64,000 nucleotides of DNA from Dehalobacterium sp040766325 (GCA_040766325.1 JAXGQR010000002.1:186001-250000); one strand, 5' to 3'; positions 45,430 to 54,100 are shown, counted from the first letter of the stretch. The notes: a model not told the origin generated them from the sequence alone. Translations and numbers: made by a program.

Positions 45430-46315
45430 TTATTTCGGCAGCAAAGATTGAAGTAATGTTCCAATCATTCTCGGTCTATCAGCAATCAAAGCACCGGCAG
45501 CTGTTAACGCTTCAATTTTATCAGCAACTGTACCTTTTCCGGCCGTAATAATTGCTCCTGCATGGCCCATTTTTGTTCCCTTAGGTGCTGTTCTCCCACC
45601 CATAAACGCCACTAGAGGTTTAGTAAAAATCTTCTTTTCAATGGCTTCAGCTACTTCTTCCTCCATGGTACCGCCTACCTCACCAATCATCACCACCGCT
45701 TTTGTTTCCGGATCTTTTTTCAAATAATGGCAATAATTCTGCAAAACGAGTAAAAGGAGCAGGATCCCCACCGACACCTACAATGGAGGTGGTGCCAAAG
45801 CCGGCCTTAACAATTTCTGCAGTTACCTCATTTGTTAATGAACCACTACGCGTCATGACTCCTATATTACCGGCCTTATACACCCTTTCCAACCAATAAG
45901 GGAAAAATCCCATCATCGCTTTCCCTGTTGAAATAATTCCGGTTGTATTACAGCCAATAACCATAATACCTGCTTCTTGCGAAGCTTTGCGAATTTGGAT
46001 TTGTTCATGTAAGGGAATGCCTTCCGCTGTAACGACAATAGTTTTGATTCCAGCGTCCATAGCCTCATAAATGGCATCCATAGCGGCTCGGGGAGGAACA
46101 AATAACAAGGTTGCATCCACAGCATGATTGGCCACAGCACGGCGCACATTATTATAGACCGGAACATTTTCTACTTGTTGGCCTTCTTTTCCAGGGGTTG
46201 ACCCTGCTACCACATTCGTTCCATAATCTATCATATGTTTGGCCCAAAAGCGCCCTTCTTTACCTGTTATTCCCTGGATCAATACCCGGGTTTGATTATC
46301 AATGATGATACTCAT
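45430..46315 (-). pseudogene. ADP-forming acyl-CoA ligase alpha subunit (SucD-like; candidate sulfoacetate-CoA ligase), one frameshift
   Basis: Two overlapping frames form one ~294-aa SucD-type subunit. The N-terminal CoA-binding part has IQGITGKEGRFW and the C-terminal part carries the phosphohistidine motif MGHAGAIITAGKG. They are joined at 45715-45720, where an A6 run reads out of frame; with A5 the protein reads LLPLFEKDPETKAVVMIGE, as in the family. The gene overlaps the beta-subunit stop by 4 bp. The operon context (acylating aldehyde dehydrogenase and Xsc) suggests the substrate is sulfoacetate rather than succinate. A homopolymer sequencing error is a real alternative. Confidence 0.82.
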
Positions 46316-47430
46316 TTCGCACCGCCTCCCACTAATGCAAGCACCTTATTAACAGCGTCCTCTGTATCACTCAAAGGTTCCAAACCTGCATCTTTCAGCA
46401 TTTCGATCGCTTCCTCTTCTCCCGTACCTCTGATCACAGTTACAATGGGAATAGAAGGTTTTAACTCTTTTACTGCTTTGGCGATCCCTTCTGCCATCAC
46501 ATCTGCTCTGGCAATAGTACCAAAGGTGGCAATCAACACTGCTTTGGGCTTACTTTCCAACATCATTTTCATGCATTGTTCCGCCTTATGATAATTGGGG
46601 CCGCCAAATTCCAGATAATTTGCTACCGTACCACCTCCATAATGTATTAAATCAAAAATTACATTGGTGAGCCCGGCTCCGGCACACATTAATCCAATAT
46701 CCCCATCAAACTGGATATATGGTATCCCCTCCAAGGCTGCTTTATATTCAAAATCATTCTTATAATGATCTCTAGTAATAGAAAACTCGGGATGTTTATA
46801 GAGACTATTATCATCCAGATTTACTTTGCCGTCTGCTGCGATAACCTTTCCGTCCTTTGTAATCATCAAAGGATTTATTTCCACTAACTCCGCTTCATAA
46901 TTTTTAAATACCTGATAGAGATTCATGAGAACCTTGCGTCCCTCTTTCACAATTTCATTGCTGAGACCTAATTCATACATGATATTACCCGCTTGATATG
47001 GCATCAAACCTACACGTAAATCAATGTATTCTCTGATAATCTTTTCCGGCGTATTACGGGCTATTTCTTCTATATCTACGCCCCCCTCCATGCAGGCCAT
47101 TATCATTCCCTTTCCTTGTACCGGATCCATAGTTATTGCCAGATATATTTCCTTTTCATAATCTACAGCACTCTCCACCAAAAGCTTTTTATTGGTACTC
47201 TCAAGAATGCGTTTGGCTTCACTTTGTGCTTCTTCCTTTGAGGTAACAAATTTTACAAGTCCTGCTTTGCCTCGCCCACCCTGCAGAACCTGAGCCTTGA
47301 GCACACAGGGCAAGCCAATTTGTGCCAGTGCCTGCTCTAATTCGCCGATTTCACTGATGAGCACGCGCGCCGGAACCGTAATACCTTGTTCCTCAAACAG
47401 CTCCTTTGCCTGATATTCAAAGAGTTTCAT
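46312..47430 (-). CDS. ADP-forming acyl-CoA ligase beta subunit (SucC-like; candidate sulfoacetate-CoA ligase)
   Basis: 372-aa intact SucC-type subunit with an N-terminal ATP-grasp domain (EYQAKELFEEQGI, LKAQVLQGGRGKAG, ELVEINPLMI) and a C-terminal flavodoxin-like domain (ANYLEFGGPNYH, TVIRGTGEEEAIEML). The canonical beta-subunit phosphate-binding Gly-rich region is changed to FGTIARADV, a hint of altered substrate. With the alpha subunit it would make acyl-CoA from acid, CoA and ATP. Its place between an aldehyde dehydrogenase and a TTT transporter, not with TCA-cycle genes, points to a catabolic acid. Confidence 0.82.
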   Translation of the reverse strand: MKLFEYQAKELFEEQGITVPARVLISEIGELEQALAQIGLPCVLKAQVLQGGRGKAGLVKFVTSKEEAQSEAKRILESTNKKLLVESAVDYEKEIYLAITMDPVQGKGMIMACMEGGVDIEEIARNTPEKIIREYIDLRVGLMPYQAGNIMYELGLSNEIVKEGRKVLMNLYQVFKNYEAELVEINPLMITKDGKVIAADGKVNLDDNSLYKHPEFSITRDHYKNDFEYKAALEGIPYIQFDGDIGLMCAGAGLTNVIFDLIHYGGGTVANYLEFGGPNYHKAEQCMKMMLESKPKAVLIATFGTIARADVMAEGIAKAVKELKPSIPIVTVIRGTGEEEAIEMLKDAGLEPLSDTEDAVNKVLALVGGGAK

Positions 47431-47450
47431 TTTCCACTATCCTCCTACAA

Positions 47451-48865
47451 TTATTTCCCGTATTTAGTCCAATAGCTGCCAAATAGTTCCTCCTCGGTGG
47501 GAACAACCGCCGGGATTGGTTTGGAAACTTTTGTGATATTAATAAAATGCTTATAAGATAAGTTTTCTCCGATATTATTGCCTGCCCAAGTACCTCCTCC
47601 CATTGACAAAGTGAAATTAAGACCGTTATCAAAGCTTCCACCATTACCGAAACATTGGGCCTGATTAATTAATAAGCGGCATACATCCATTTCCAATCCA
47701 ATTTGTTGAATGTGAGATTCATCCGTTGTATGCAAACCACAGGAATGACCCCGTCCAACATAGTTAAGAATCTTTTTTGTAATCGCTAAAGCTTCATCGA
47801 AATCCTTGGCTACATATAAAGCAGCGACAAGAGATAACTTCTCTCCTGAGAAAGGATACTCTTTACCTACTCCTGTTTCTTTAACCAAAAAGAAGGATGC
47901 GTTTTTTGCTTCCGGATTTTTGAATCCTGCCTGCTCTGCCATTACTTCTGCTGATTTTGCGGTCGTGGTGCCTTTTCGTTTTCCCGTCTCCGCATCCCAC
48001 ATGGCGTTCTTCAACTGTTCCTTTTCTTCATTATTACAAAGATAAACGCCCTCTTTTTTCAAAGCTTCCATAGCCTGATCGTATGCATCTTCTAAAATTA
48101 CAATAGAATTATCACTAGAACAACTGGTGGCATAATCAAAGTTTACTCTTTCTGATTTTTCCGCAGCATCAGCAAAGTTTGCTGTGCTATCGATGATGGT
48201 GACCACGTTCCTGCACTGACACATACATTAGGCGTTCCACAAGTTTGCCCCTGCCTGACATTATTTCCTGATCCGGTAACCGTGACTAAATCTGCCTGTT
48301 TCATCAACTCATTGGTGAGATCCTTGGAGACAGGAAGAGGTAACATTTGAACTAAATCCTTGGGAGCCCCGATCTTTGCAAATTCTTCATGGATATATTC
48401 CAAAAGTTTGACGCAAGTAGTAGAGCCTTTAGGGGACGGGGCAATGATAACGGCATTGCGTCCTTTTACACCCATCATAGTTTTATTGGCTGGAGTAGCA
48501 CCCGGGTTGGTAGATGGACATACCGCAGCAACAACTCCCACCGGTTTTGCAATCTCTGTGATGCCGGTTTTTTCATTCACGCTGATAATCCCCACAGACT
48601 TTGCTTTTGGATCTAATAAATCCCTAAGGGTGCCAAATGTTTTCCGTTGATTCTTGGTAACCTTATCTTCATACTTACCTAGACCGGTATCCTTAACAGC
48701 AATTCTTGCTAGCTCTTCAGCCCGATCTTGTCTGTATATCGCCCATGCTACTGCCTGAACCAATTCATTTGCCTGTTCCTGGTTATATTCGGCGATTTGC
48801 TCCATTGCTGTGCGCGCTTTTTCCACCAACGATTTCACAATACTCGCAACATCTTGTTCACTCAT
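47451..48865 (-). pseudogene. CoA-acylating aldehyde dehydrogenase (candidate sulfoacetaldehyde dehydrogenase, SauS-like), one frameshift
   Basis: Two frames join into a ~471-aa acylating dehydrogenase. The first half has KPVGVVAAVCPSTNPGATP and VRQGQTCGTPNV; the second has the catalytic Cys in DYATSCSSDNSIVI, AGNN, and VPTEEELFGSYW at the end. The break is near 48208: GGAACGTGG reads correctly as AGNVVTIID if one A is added. Next to xsc the expected reaction is sulfoacetyl-CoA plus NAD(P)H to sulfoacetaldehyde and CoA, or the reverse. Other acylating dehydrogenases (acetaldehyde, succinate semialdehyde) share these motifs, so the substrate rests on context. Confidence 0.82.
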
Positions 48866-48934
48866 TTTATTTCCTCCCTGTTAGATTTTTTTGTGAAATT
48901 GTTCACTTTTTTGTCATGATCCTAACTTTTATTT

Positions 48935-48979
48935 GATTCACAGGTGACAGTTTTGGACTTTCGCTGTCACCTATGAATC
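48935..48979 (-). promoter_or_regulatory. Intercistronic hairpin between xsc and the aldehyde dehydrogenase
   Basis: AGGTGACAG and CTGTCACCT pair perfectly, extended after one mismatch by GATTCA/TGAATC, with a 13-nt loop. No T-run follows, so it is more likely an mRNA processing or stability element than a terminator. Confidence 0.5.
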
Positions 48980-49003
48980 TGATGGTATTAACCGGCAATT
49001 TAT

Positions 49004-50752
49004 CTATTTTTCCGTTTGCCAGTTTCTATAATCCAAATGAGCATATTTTTCTAAGTGACGAGTAGGTAAGGCCAAAGCGTCCTTTCTGAAAGGAGGCGCA
49101 AGTTGCGTTCCGTCTACGCAGAATTCAAGCACAGTGGGCTTTCTGGAAGCCAAAGCCTTTTCAAAAGCACCTTGAATCTCGTCTACATGTTCTATTCTAG
49201 CCCCTTCTGCACCTAAGGCCTGAGCTACCGGCACGAAGCTAACAGGATTGGGAATGTCTACACCGACAAAACGGTTGTTGTAGAAGTCAATTTGGTTTTT
49301 CTTTTCTGCACACCAAGCCATATTTCTGAAGACACAGGCGATTACCGGCAGATTGTGTTCTACAGCTGTGCTGATTTCATGTAAGCTCATGCCCCATGCA
49401 CCGTCACCGATAATACATACAACCGGACTTTCCGGATCGGCCAATTGGGCACCCAGGCCTGCTGGATAGGCAAAACCGGTGTTACCAAAGGTCAATGCGG
49501 CAATATGTCTGCGTGGTTGGGTAAACTTAAAGTAACTGTTGGCGGTGGAAGAAACGTTCCCGATGTCCGTGCAAAGGATTCCGTTTCCGGGCATCATGTT
49601 GCTTAATTCATATAGCACTCTGCGGGGATTCATGGGCGTTCCCGGTTCCATAGCCAGATCTTTGATCTCCTGATTCCATTTATCCTGTAATTCCTTCACC
49701 TTAGCAAGTTTATTAGCATCGGGCTCGCGATCTCCCTTAGCTTTTAATTGTTTGTAAAGTTCACCGGCAGCAAGTTTCGCATCGCCGATAATGGGAACTT
49801 CTACGGGATGACGGCGGCCAATCTGTTTAGGATTCACATCGATTTGGATGATTTTGGCATCCTCTGGGAAATAGTTGATATCATATTGGGGCAAGGTGCC
49901 GAAGACGGACAGTCTGCTGCCTACAGCCAAAATAACATCAGCATCCTTCAGGGAATTCATCGCCGCTTTGGAGCCCATATAACCAATGGGTCCTACCCAC
50001 AGCGGATGATCTGCCGGGAAAGCATCATTATGAAGATAGGTAATTGCTACCGGAGCAGTTAAATATTCAGCCAAAGCTTTAACTTCATCAAAGGCATCAG
50101 CGTCAACCACACCACGACCGGAAATGATTACAGGATTTTTGGCATTGGCCAAAATTTCTGCTGCTCGAGCCAATTCTACCGGATCCCCGGCGCCACGGGT
50201 ATTAAGTGCACGATAGCGGTAAGGGGGCAAAATTTCTTCATTTACTTCACCATAGAAAAAGTCACGGGGTACGTCTACATATACCGGACCGCGTTCGGCA
50301 TAAGCAATACGAAATGCTGTTCTTAAAATATCTCCGGCTCTGCTGGGATGAGGAACCTGGATCGCTGCTTTGGTAATCGCTTTAAATACCTGGATCTGGT
50401 TACATTCCTGGAAACCGTCCCAACCTACAGTTGAAGAACCGGCGGAAGGCCCGATTACTACCATGGGGGTATGAGCCATATTGGCGGCTGCCACTGAGGT
50501 CACCATGTTGGTCATCCCGGGGCCGTTTTGTCCGATACAAACACCGGCTTTACCGGTAATGCGGCCATAAGCGTCTTCCATATGTGCAGCAGTTTGTTCA
50601 TGACGCACGGCATAAAATTTAATCCCTGCGCTGGGCCACAGGTCCAGCATATCCATAAATGCAGATCCTACAATACCTGTTACGTGGTCTACGCCTTCTT
50701 GTAAGAGTACTTCTGTCATTGCTTCACTAGGTGTCATTCTAACTTTTGCCAT
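49004..50752 (-). CDS. xsc: Sulfoacetaldehyde acetyltransferase (Xsc)
   Basis: 582-aa TPP enzyme that cleaves sulfoacetaldehyde with phosphate into acetyl phosphate and sulfite. Features: N-terminal MTPSEAMTEVLLQEGVDHVTGIVGSAF-type start typical of Xsc, catalytic Glu in RHEQTAAHMEDAYGR (~residues 51-65), QNGPGMTN, VPRDFFYGE, and the TPP/Mg motif GDGAWGMSLHEI (~450). The motif VGSAFMD and the PRDFFYG segment fit Xsc better than acetolactate synthase. ATG 50752 has TAGGAGG in good position; the longer open frame upstream is leader. Intact, first gene of the sulfonate operon. Confidence 0.9.
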   Translation of the reverse strand: MAKVRMTPSEAMTEVLLQEGVDHVTGIVGSAFMDMLDLWPSAGIKFYAVRHEQTAAHMEDAYGRITGKAGVCIGQNGPGMTNMVTSVAAANMAHTPMVVIGPSAGSSTVGWDGFQECNQIQVFKAITKAAIQVPHPSRAGDILRTAFRIAYAERGPVYVDVPRDFFYGEVNEEILPPYRYRALNTRGAGDPVELARAAEILANAKNPVIISGRGVVDADAFDEVKALAEYLTAPVAITYLHNDAFPADHPLWVGPIGYMGSKAAMNSLKDADVILAVGSRLSVFGTLPQYDINYFPEDAKIIQIDVNPKQIGRRHPVEVPIIGDAKLAAGELYKQLKAKGDREPDANKLAKVKELQDKWNQEIKDLAMEPGTPMNPRRVLYELSNMMPGNGILCTDIGNVSSTANSYFKFTQPRRHIAALTFGNTGFAYPAGLGAQLADPESPVVCIIGDGAWGMSLHEISTAVEHNLPVIACVFRNMAWCAEKKNQIDFYNNRFVGVDIPNPVSFVPVAQALGAEGARIEHVDEIQGAFEKALASRKPTVLEFCVDGTQLAPPFRKDALALPTRHLEKYAHLDYRNWQTEK

Positions 50753-50884
50753 TTTATAACCTCCTAAATAACGATAACTTCCTTGTTTCTTCGACATTTT
50801 TTTCAATTGTGAAAAATACAACAAATTTTGGCATGCTCTCCTTCTGATACGGTTAGATGCTTCATAATATACTATCCAAATAAA

Positions 50885-50938
50885 AAAGCCATCAATATTA
50901 AAAGCATCCTTTTAGGATACAAATAACATAATGGCTTC
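50885..50938 (-). terminator. Intrinsic terminator/attenuator upstream of xsc
   Basis: On the minus strand AAGCCAT pairs with ATGGCTT, enclosing a second hairpin (ATCC-TAAA-AGGAT), and is followed by TTTTTTATTT. It ends the hutP transcript or acts as an attenuator for xsc. Confidence 0.7.
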
Positions 50939-51044
50939 ACTTCACTCTATTCACTGGGGAAAATATCCCCTGCCAATGCTAAATATTCAATTTTGAGCAA
51001 ATTATCTAATCCCTGATCACACTTTTTAATAAATTTGCCTTTGG

Positions 51045-51062
51045 CTAAATAAGCTTATTTAG
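51045..51062. promoter_or_regulatory. 18-bp perfect palindrome in the xsc leader region
   Basis: CTAAATAAGCTTATTTAG is fully self-complementary. It is a candidate operator for the xsc promoter; no known regulator is assigned. Confidence 0.4.
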
Positions 51063-51167
51063 ATAACATATATGTTTTGTTTAATATATTCGATGCCTTA
51101 TTAAAAACTCCTTCTTAAATTTTAAAAAAATAAAAAATTTTATTCATTATTTTTATGATCTAATTTT

Positions 51168-51593
51168 TTACAAATGCATCATGCCCAATCCGGCCCTTTC
51201 ATGATTCGTCGCAATCGATAAAGCAGCATGTCCAAATACCGCAGCAGCTAACCATTGACCATCAGATACTAACCCCACTTTAACCTTCAAACTGGGATTA
51301 GCTAAATGGGAAATCATTACCCCATTAGAGGCCTCAATCACAGCATGCACCAAAGCATGCTGATGCTGTACACTCTCTTTGATCACTTTTGTCTGTACTG
51401 CTGCAGTTAAGGAATTTTTTATAACCTTATGTTTAAATTCATCAAGGGGACCGGTTACTTCCGTAGCTACAGCTTGATATCCGCATGAGGATAGCCACTC
51501 CTTTACCCGTTCTTCTTCTTTACGATCTTCTGTCATTGCCAATATTAACGCCGATCGACCTAGTGTTTTTCGGGATTCCAGATTGCCAGCCAT
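51168..51593 (-). CDS. HutP-family RNA-binding antitermination regulator
   Basis: 141-aa protein matching HutP. B. subtilis HutP is an L-histidine- and Mg-dependent hexamer that binds NAG repeats and disrupts a terminator in hut mRNA. The metal/ligand His pattern is conserved: H79 and H83 in HALVHAVIEASNG and H140 in the C-terminal HERAGLGMMHL, the counterpart of the HutP C-terminus. No histidine-degradation gene is in the window; instead the next gene downstream is xsc, with a terminator between. The natural ligand here may not be histidine (inference). AGGGAGG lies ten bases before the ATG. Confidence 0.85.
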   Translation of the reverse strand: MAGNLESRKTLGRSALILAMTEDRKEEERVKEWLSSCGYQAVATEVTGPLDEFKHKVIKNSLTAAVQTKVIKESVQHQHALVHAVIEASNGVMISHLANPSLKVKVGLVSDGQWLAAAVFGHAALSIATNHERAGLGMMHL

Positions 51594-51952
51594 TTTTTTA
51601 CGCCTCCCTTTGTGTGGTATAACATCTTTTTTAAAAATAGATTAGCAATTTGTTGTATTTATTACTTTCTCAATTATTTGATGATATGTCAATGTCATTT
51701 ATTTCAAGATAAAAGAGAATAATCGCTACTGCAATCATTCTCTCTCCTTATAATGCCTATTTTTTAACCCAATAATCTGCTTAGCCAGTTCCAACCCCAT
51801 TTCTTACTGACCATATAAAGCTTGATCCAGGATATGGCTGAATTCCATAGGGCGTAAAAAGCAATAAGCTCTTTTGAATTTTTTTTAATAATCTTATTGA
51901 TATATTGTCTTATGCATGTTTCTGTTCACACCGGCTGGGCCACATTAAAGAT
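51594..51952 (-). other. Gap between the decarboxylase beta gene and hutP
   Basis: 359 bp. It holds the decarboxylase operon terminator (separate entry). An open stretch encoding KELIAFYALWNSAISW... exists at about 51764-51930 but has no start codon or RBS; I see no supported gene. Confidence 0.5.
51706..51745 (-). terminator. Terminator of the Na+-pump decarboxylase operon
   Basis: GAGAATGATTG and CGATTATTCTC form an 11-bp stem (two G.U) with a 6-nt loop, followed by TTTTATCTT on the minus strand. Confidence 0.65.
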
Positions 51953-53119
51953 TTAATTGAAAAGAGTTAAAAAGACTCCTGCTGCCACTGCTGTCCCGAT
52001 TACACCGGCAACGTTTGGGCCCATCGCATGCATTAAAAGGAAATTTTTTGGGTTTTCCTGTTGTCCTATTTTTTGTACAACCCGAGCTGCCATAGGAACA
52101 GCGGAAACTCCTGCTGCACCGATTAAAGGATTTATTTTTTCCTTCAAAAACAGATTCATTAATTTGGCCAGCAAGATTCCGCCACCTGAACCTCCGGCAA
52201 AAGCAACCGCACCTAATACAAAAATGCCGATTGTTTTCCAGTTTAAGAAAGCCTCTGCCGTTGCAGTAGATCCCACAGTAATACCTAAAAAAATCGTAAC
52301 TATATTCATTAAAGAATTTTGAGCCGTATCGGATAAGCGATCTACCATTCCACATTCTTTAAACAAATTGCCTAACATTAGCATGCCTAATAAAGGAGCT
52401 GTTGCAGGAACTGTTAAACAAATTAAAATCGAGGTTACGATCGGAAACAAAATTTTGGTGGTTTTGCTTACAGGCTTTAACTGTTTCATCTCAATTTGCC
52501 GCTCTTCTTTTGTAGTTAAAAATTTAGCTACCGGCGGTATGATGATAGGTACAAGAGCCATATAAGAATAGGCTGCTACAGCAATAGGTCCCAGTAGTTC
52601 CGGGGCCAGCCTGGTAGCTAAAAATATTGCAGTCGGCCCATCAGCTCCTCCGATGATCCCGATTGACGCCGCCTCAGCGGGGGTGTATTTTAGTAAAATG
52701 GCCCCCCAAAATGTGAGAAATACACCTATTTGTGCTGCCGCCCCCAGCAAGAGGCTTTTCGGATTGGCGATTAATGGGCCAAAGTCTGTCATGGCACCAA
52801 TGCCCAAAAAAATCAATGGGGGAAATATTCCTAAAACATCTCCTTGGTAAAGATAATAAAGTAGACCCCCTACTTCTTTTAACACAGGCAAACCGTCTTC
52901 CCCAACACCTAGAACTGGAGGTGCGGTAATCCCAGTTAACGGCAAATTGGCCAAAAGCATTCCAAACCCGATCGGTACTAATAAAAGAGGTTCAAATCCT
53001 TTTTTTATCGCCAAATATAAAAGAATACAAGCTACACCGATCATTAAAATATGACCCCAGGTCAAATTAGCAAAACCGGTGGTACTAATAAATTCTGATA
53101 AATTGCTTAACAAGTTCAC
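51953..53119 (-). CDS. Na+-pumping decarboxylase beta subunit (MmdB/OadB)
   Basis: 388-aa membrane subunit that decarboxylates carboxybiotin and exports Na+. About nine to eleven helices; the hallmark intramembrane Asp motif GGADGPTAIF (~residue 160) and the second GAAGVSAVPMAAR region (~330) are present, as is NAxGPN-like HAMGPNVAGVIG near the end. The length is typical. In the same direction are the biotin carrier and OadG genes; the carboxyltransferase alpha subunit is only a remnant. Substrate could be methylmalonyl-CoA, malonate-type or glutaconyl-CoA; it cannot be told without the alpha subunit. Confidence 0.88.
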   Translation of the reverse strand: MNLLSNLSEFISTTGFANLTWGHILMIGVACILLYLAIKKGFEPLLLVPIGFGMLLANLPLTGITAPPVLGVGEDGLPVLKEVGGLLYYLYQGDVLGIFPPLIFLGIGAMTDFGPLIANPKSLLLGAAAQIGVFLTFWGAILLKYTPAEAASIGIIGGADGPTAIFLATRLAPELLGPIAVAAYSYMALVPIIIPPVAKFLTTKEERQIEMKQLKPVSKTTKILFPIVTSILICLTVPATAPLLGMLMLGNLFKECGMVDRLSDTAQNSLMNIVTIFLGITVGSTATAEAFLNWKTIGIFVLGAVAFAGGSGGGILLAKLMNLFLKEKINPLIGAAGVSAVPMAARVVQKIGQQENPKNFLLMHAMGPNVAGVIGTAVAAGVFLTLFN

Positions 53120-53165
53120 AGAGAATGTCTCCTCCTTTCGATGATCAAATCATTACATCCTATAA

Positions 53166-53546
53166 CTAACCTATCGTAAACAATAAGTCACCAGCTTGGA
53201 CACTGTCGCCTTTTTTAACATGAATTCCCGTGATTATACCTCCTCCGGGAGCAATGATCTCATTTTCCATTTTCATCGCTTCCACGATCATGATCACATC
53301 GCCGGAATTTATAGAATCTCCTTCCTTGGCATTGACACTTAACACTGTTCCGGGCAACGGGCTGGTTACTTCATTATCTGCACCGGATGCCTTAGGTTTT
53401 GGAGTTGCAGATGCCGGCTGAGCGGCAGGAGAAACTACAGCTTTGGGGGGTTCTGAAACGGGCGTAGAAACGGATGGAGTGGTTCCTACCTCTTCAATTT
53501 CCACTTCAAAACGTTCTCCGTTAACAACAACATGAAACTTTCTCAT
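53166..53546 (-). CDS. Biotin carrier subunit of Na+-pump decarboxylase
   Basis: About 126 aa. A short N-terminal beta region (KFHVVVNGERFEVEIEE) leads into a Pro/Ala-rich flexible linker (~residues 24-58) and then a biotinyl domain with the biotinylated lysine in EAMKMEN. ATG 53546 has AAGGGG nine bases upstream; a TTG two codons earlier overlaps the OadG stop. It carries CO2 between the carboxyltransferase and the membrane subunit. Confidence 0.9.
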   Translation of the reverse strand: MRKFHVVVNGERFEVEIEEVGTTPSVSTPVSEPPKAVVSPAAQPASATPKPKASGADNEVTSPLPGTVLSVNAKEGDSINSGDVIMIVEAMKMENEIIAPGGGIITGIHVKKGDSVQAGDLLFTIG

Positions 53547-53548
53547 GA

Positions 53549-53929
53549 TCAATTTCCCCTTTCAACGTGTCTTTGACGATTTGCGATAATATCAGCAGTA
53601 CCTGTCATGCCCCACATAGATTGACTACCGGGAGCACGACGGATCCCTTTAAATCTAAACTCATTAGTCGATTTACCTGTTATCATACATACTGAAGCGG
53701 TAATGGCTGCAACTATTGCAAGAGGAATGCCCTCCTGATTTTGTAGCGCATCAGCCTCATTTATTTCTGCTGAAACAGGTGTCTTAGTTGTTTTTTTACT
53801 TTGAGCAACTTCTACCCCATAATTAAGAAAACTAATCAAAAACGAAAGAATAATTAATACAATAAAAACTATACCCATACCAATAACTGTAGCTAAAACT
53901 CCTATTTGCATATTATCCATTACATCCAT
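53549..53929 (-). CDS. OadG-family small membrane subunit of Na+-pump decarboxylase
   Basis: 126-aa protein with one N-terminal membrane helix (VIGMGIVFIVLIILSFLISFL) followed by a polar linker and a second, weaker hydrophobic stretch (PLAIVAAITASVCMITG). The C-terminal GIRRAPGSQSMWGMTG region is conserved in MmdD/OadG proteins that assemble the complex. It begins 18 bp after the remnant carboxyltransferase stop, the normal gene order mmdA-mmdD-mmdC-mmdB. Confidence 0.8.
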   Translation of the reverse strand: MDVMDNMQIGVLATVIGMGIVFIVLIILSFLISFLNYGVEVAQSKKTTKTPVSAEINEADALQNQEGIPLAIVAAITASVCMITGKSTNEFRFKGIRRAPGSQSMWGMTGTADIIANRQRHVERGN

Positions 53930-53947
53930 TTACTTAATACACCACCT

Positions 53948-54100
53948 TTAAACACAGATATTCCGATGTTTTTGCCGAAGCGACTTTCTTCCTTTGGTTA
54001 GCAGAAAGTATAAATACTCAACTAATAGTATCTGGTCTTTTCCGGTTTAATTACCATGTCGGCATAACCTCCGGTTGCAGCGCAGTATTGATTATTAAAA
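53948..54100 (-). pseudogene. Decayed 3' remnant of carboxyltransferase (MmdA/PccB-like) alpha subunit
   Basis: Reading the minus strand upstream of OadG gives FNNQYCAATGGYADMVIKPEKTR (shown in two parts: NQYCAATGGYAD and MVIKPEKTR), then a stop. After frameshifts it gives SANQRKKVASA and KHRNICV with a TAA at 53948-53950. This follows the C-terminal pattern of biotin-dependent carboxyltransferases (N-Y-AA-GY-D-VI-P-TR ... KR ... KKHGNIPL). The remaining ~450 residues are absent: upstream DNA to 54500 shows no further homology that I can recognise. A short ATGGAAGAGGTGAGC frame at ~54220 may be the 5' scar. Confidence 0.65.

Larger units (their letters stand above)
50753..51167 (-). other. 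xsc operon leader region, downstream of the hutP-like gene
   Basis: 415 bp between the hutP-like stop and the xsc start on the same strand. It contains an 18-bp palindrome, an intrinsic terminator 130-185 nt upstream of xsc, and just before the terminator a cluster of NAG triplets (TAGAGTGAAGTGAAG). This is where an antitermination mechanism would be expected, but no such mechanism is shown by sequence alone. Confidence 0.5.

Noticed and set aside
45712..45722. Programmed ribosomal frameshift at the A6 run of the ligase alpha gene
   Set aside because: The correct protein needs a +1 shift and the run is not in the phase of a classical -1 slippery heptamer; no stimulatory hairpin is obvious. 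Indel or sequencing error is simpler.
51764..51930. Open minus-strand stretch downstream of the decarboxylase beta gene
   Set aside because: No start codon or RBS and no recognisable family; might be a remnant, but unsupported.
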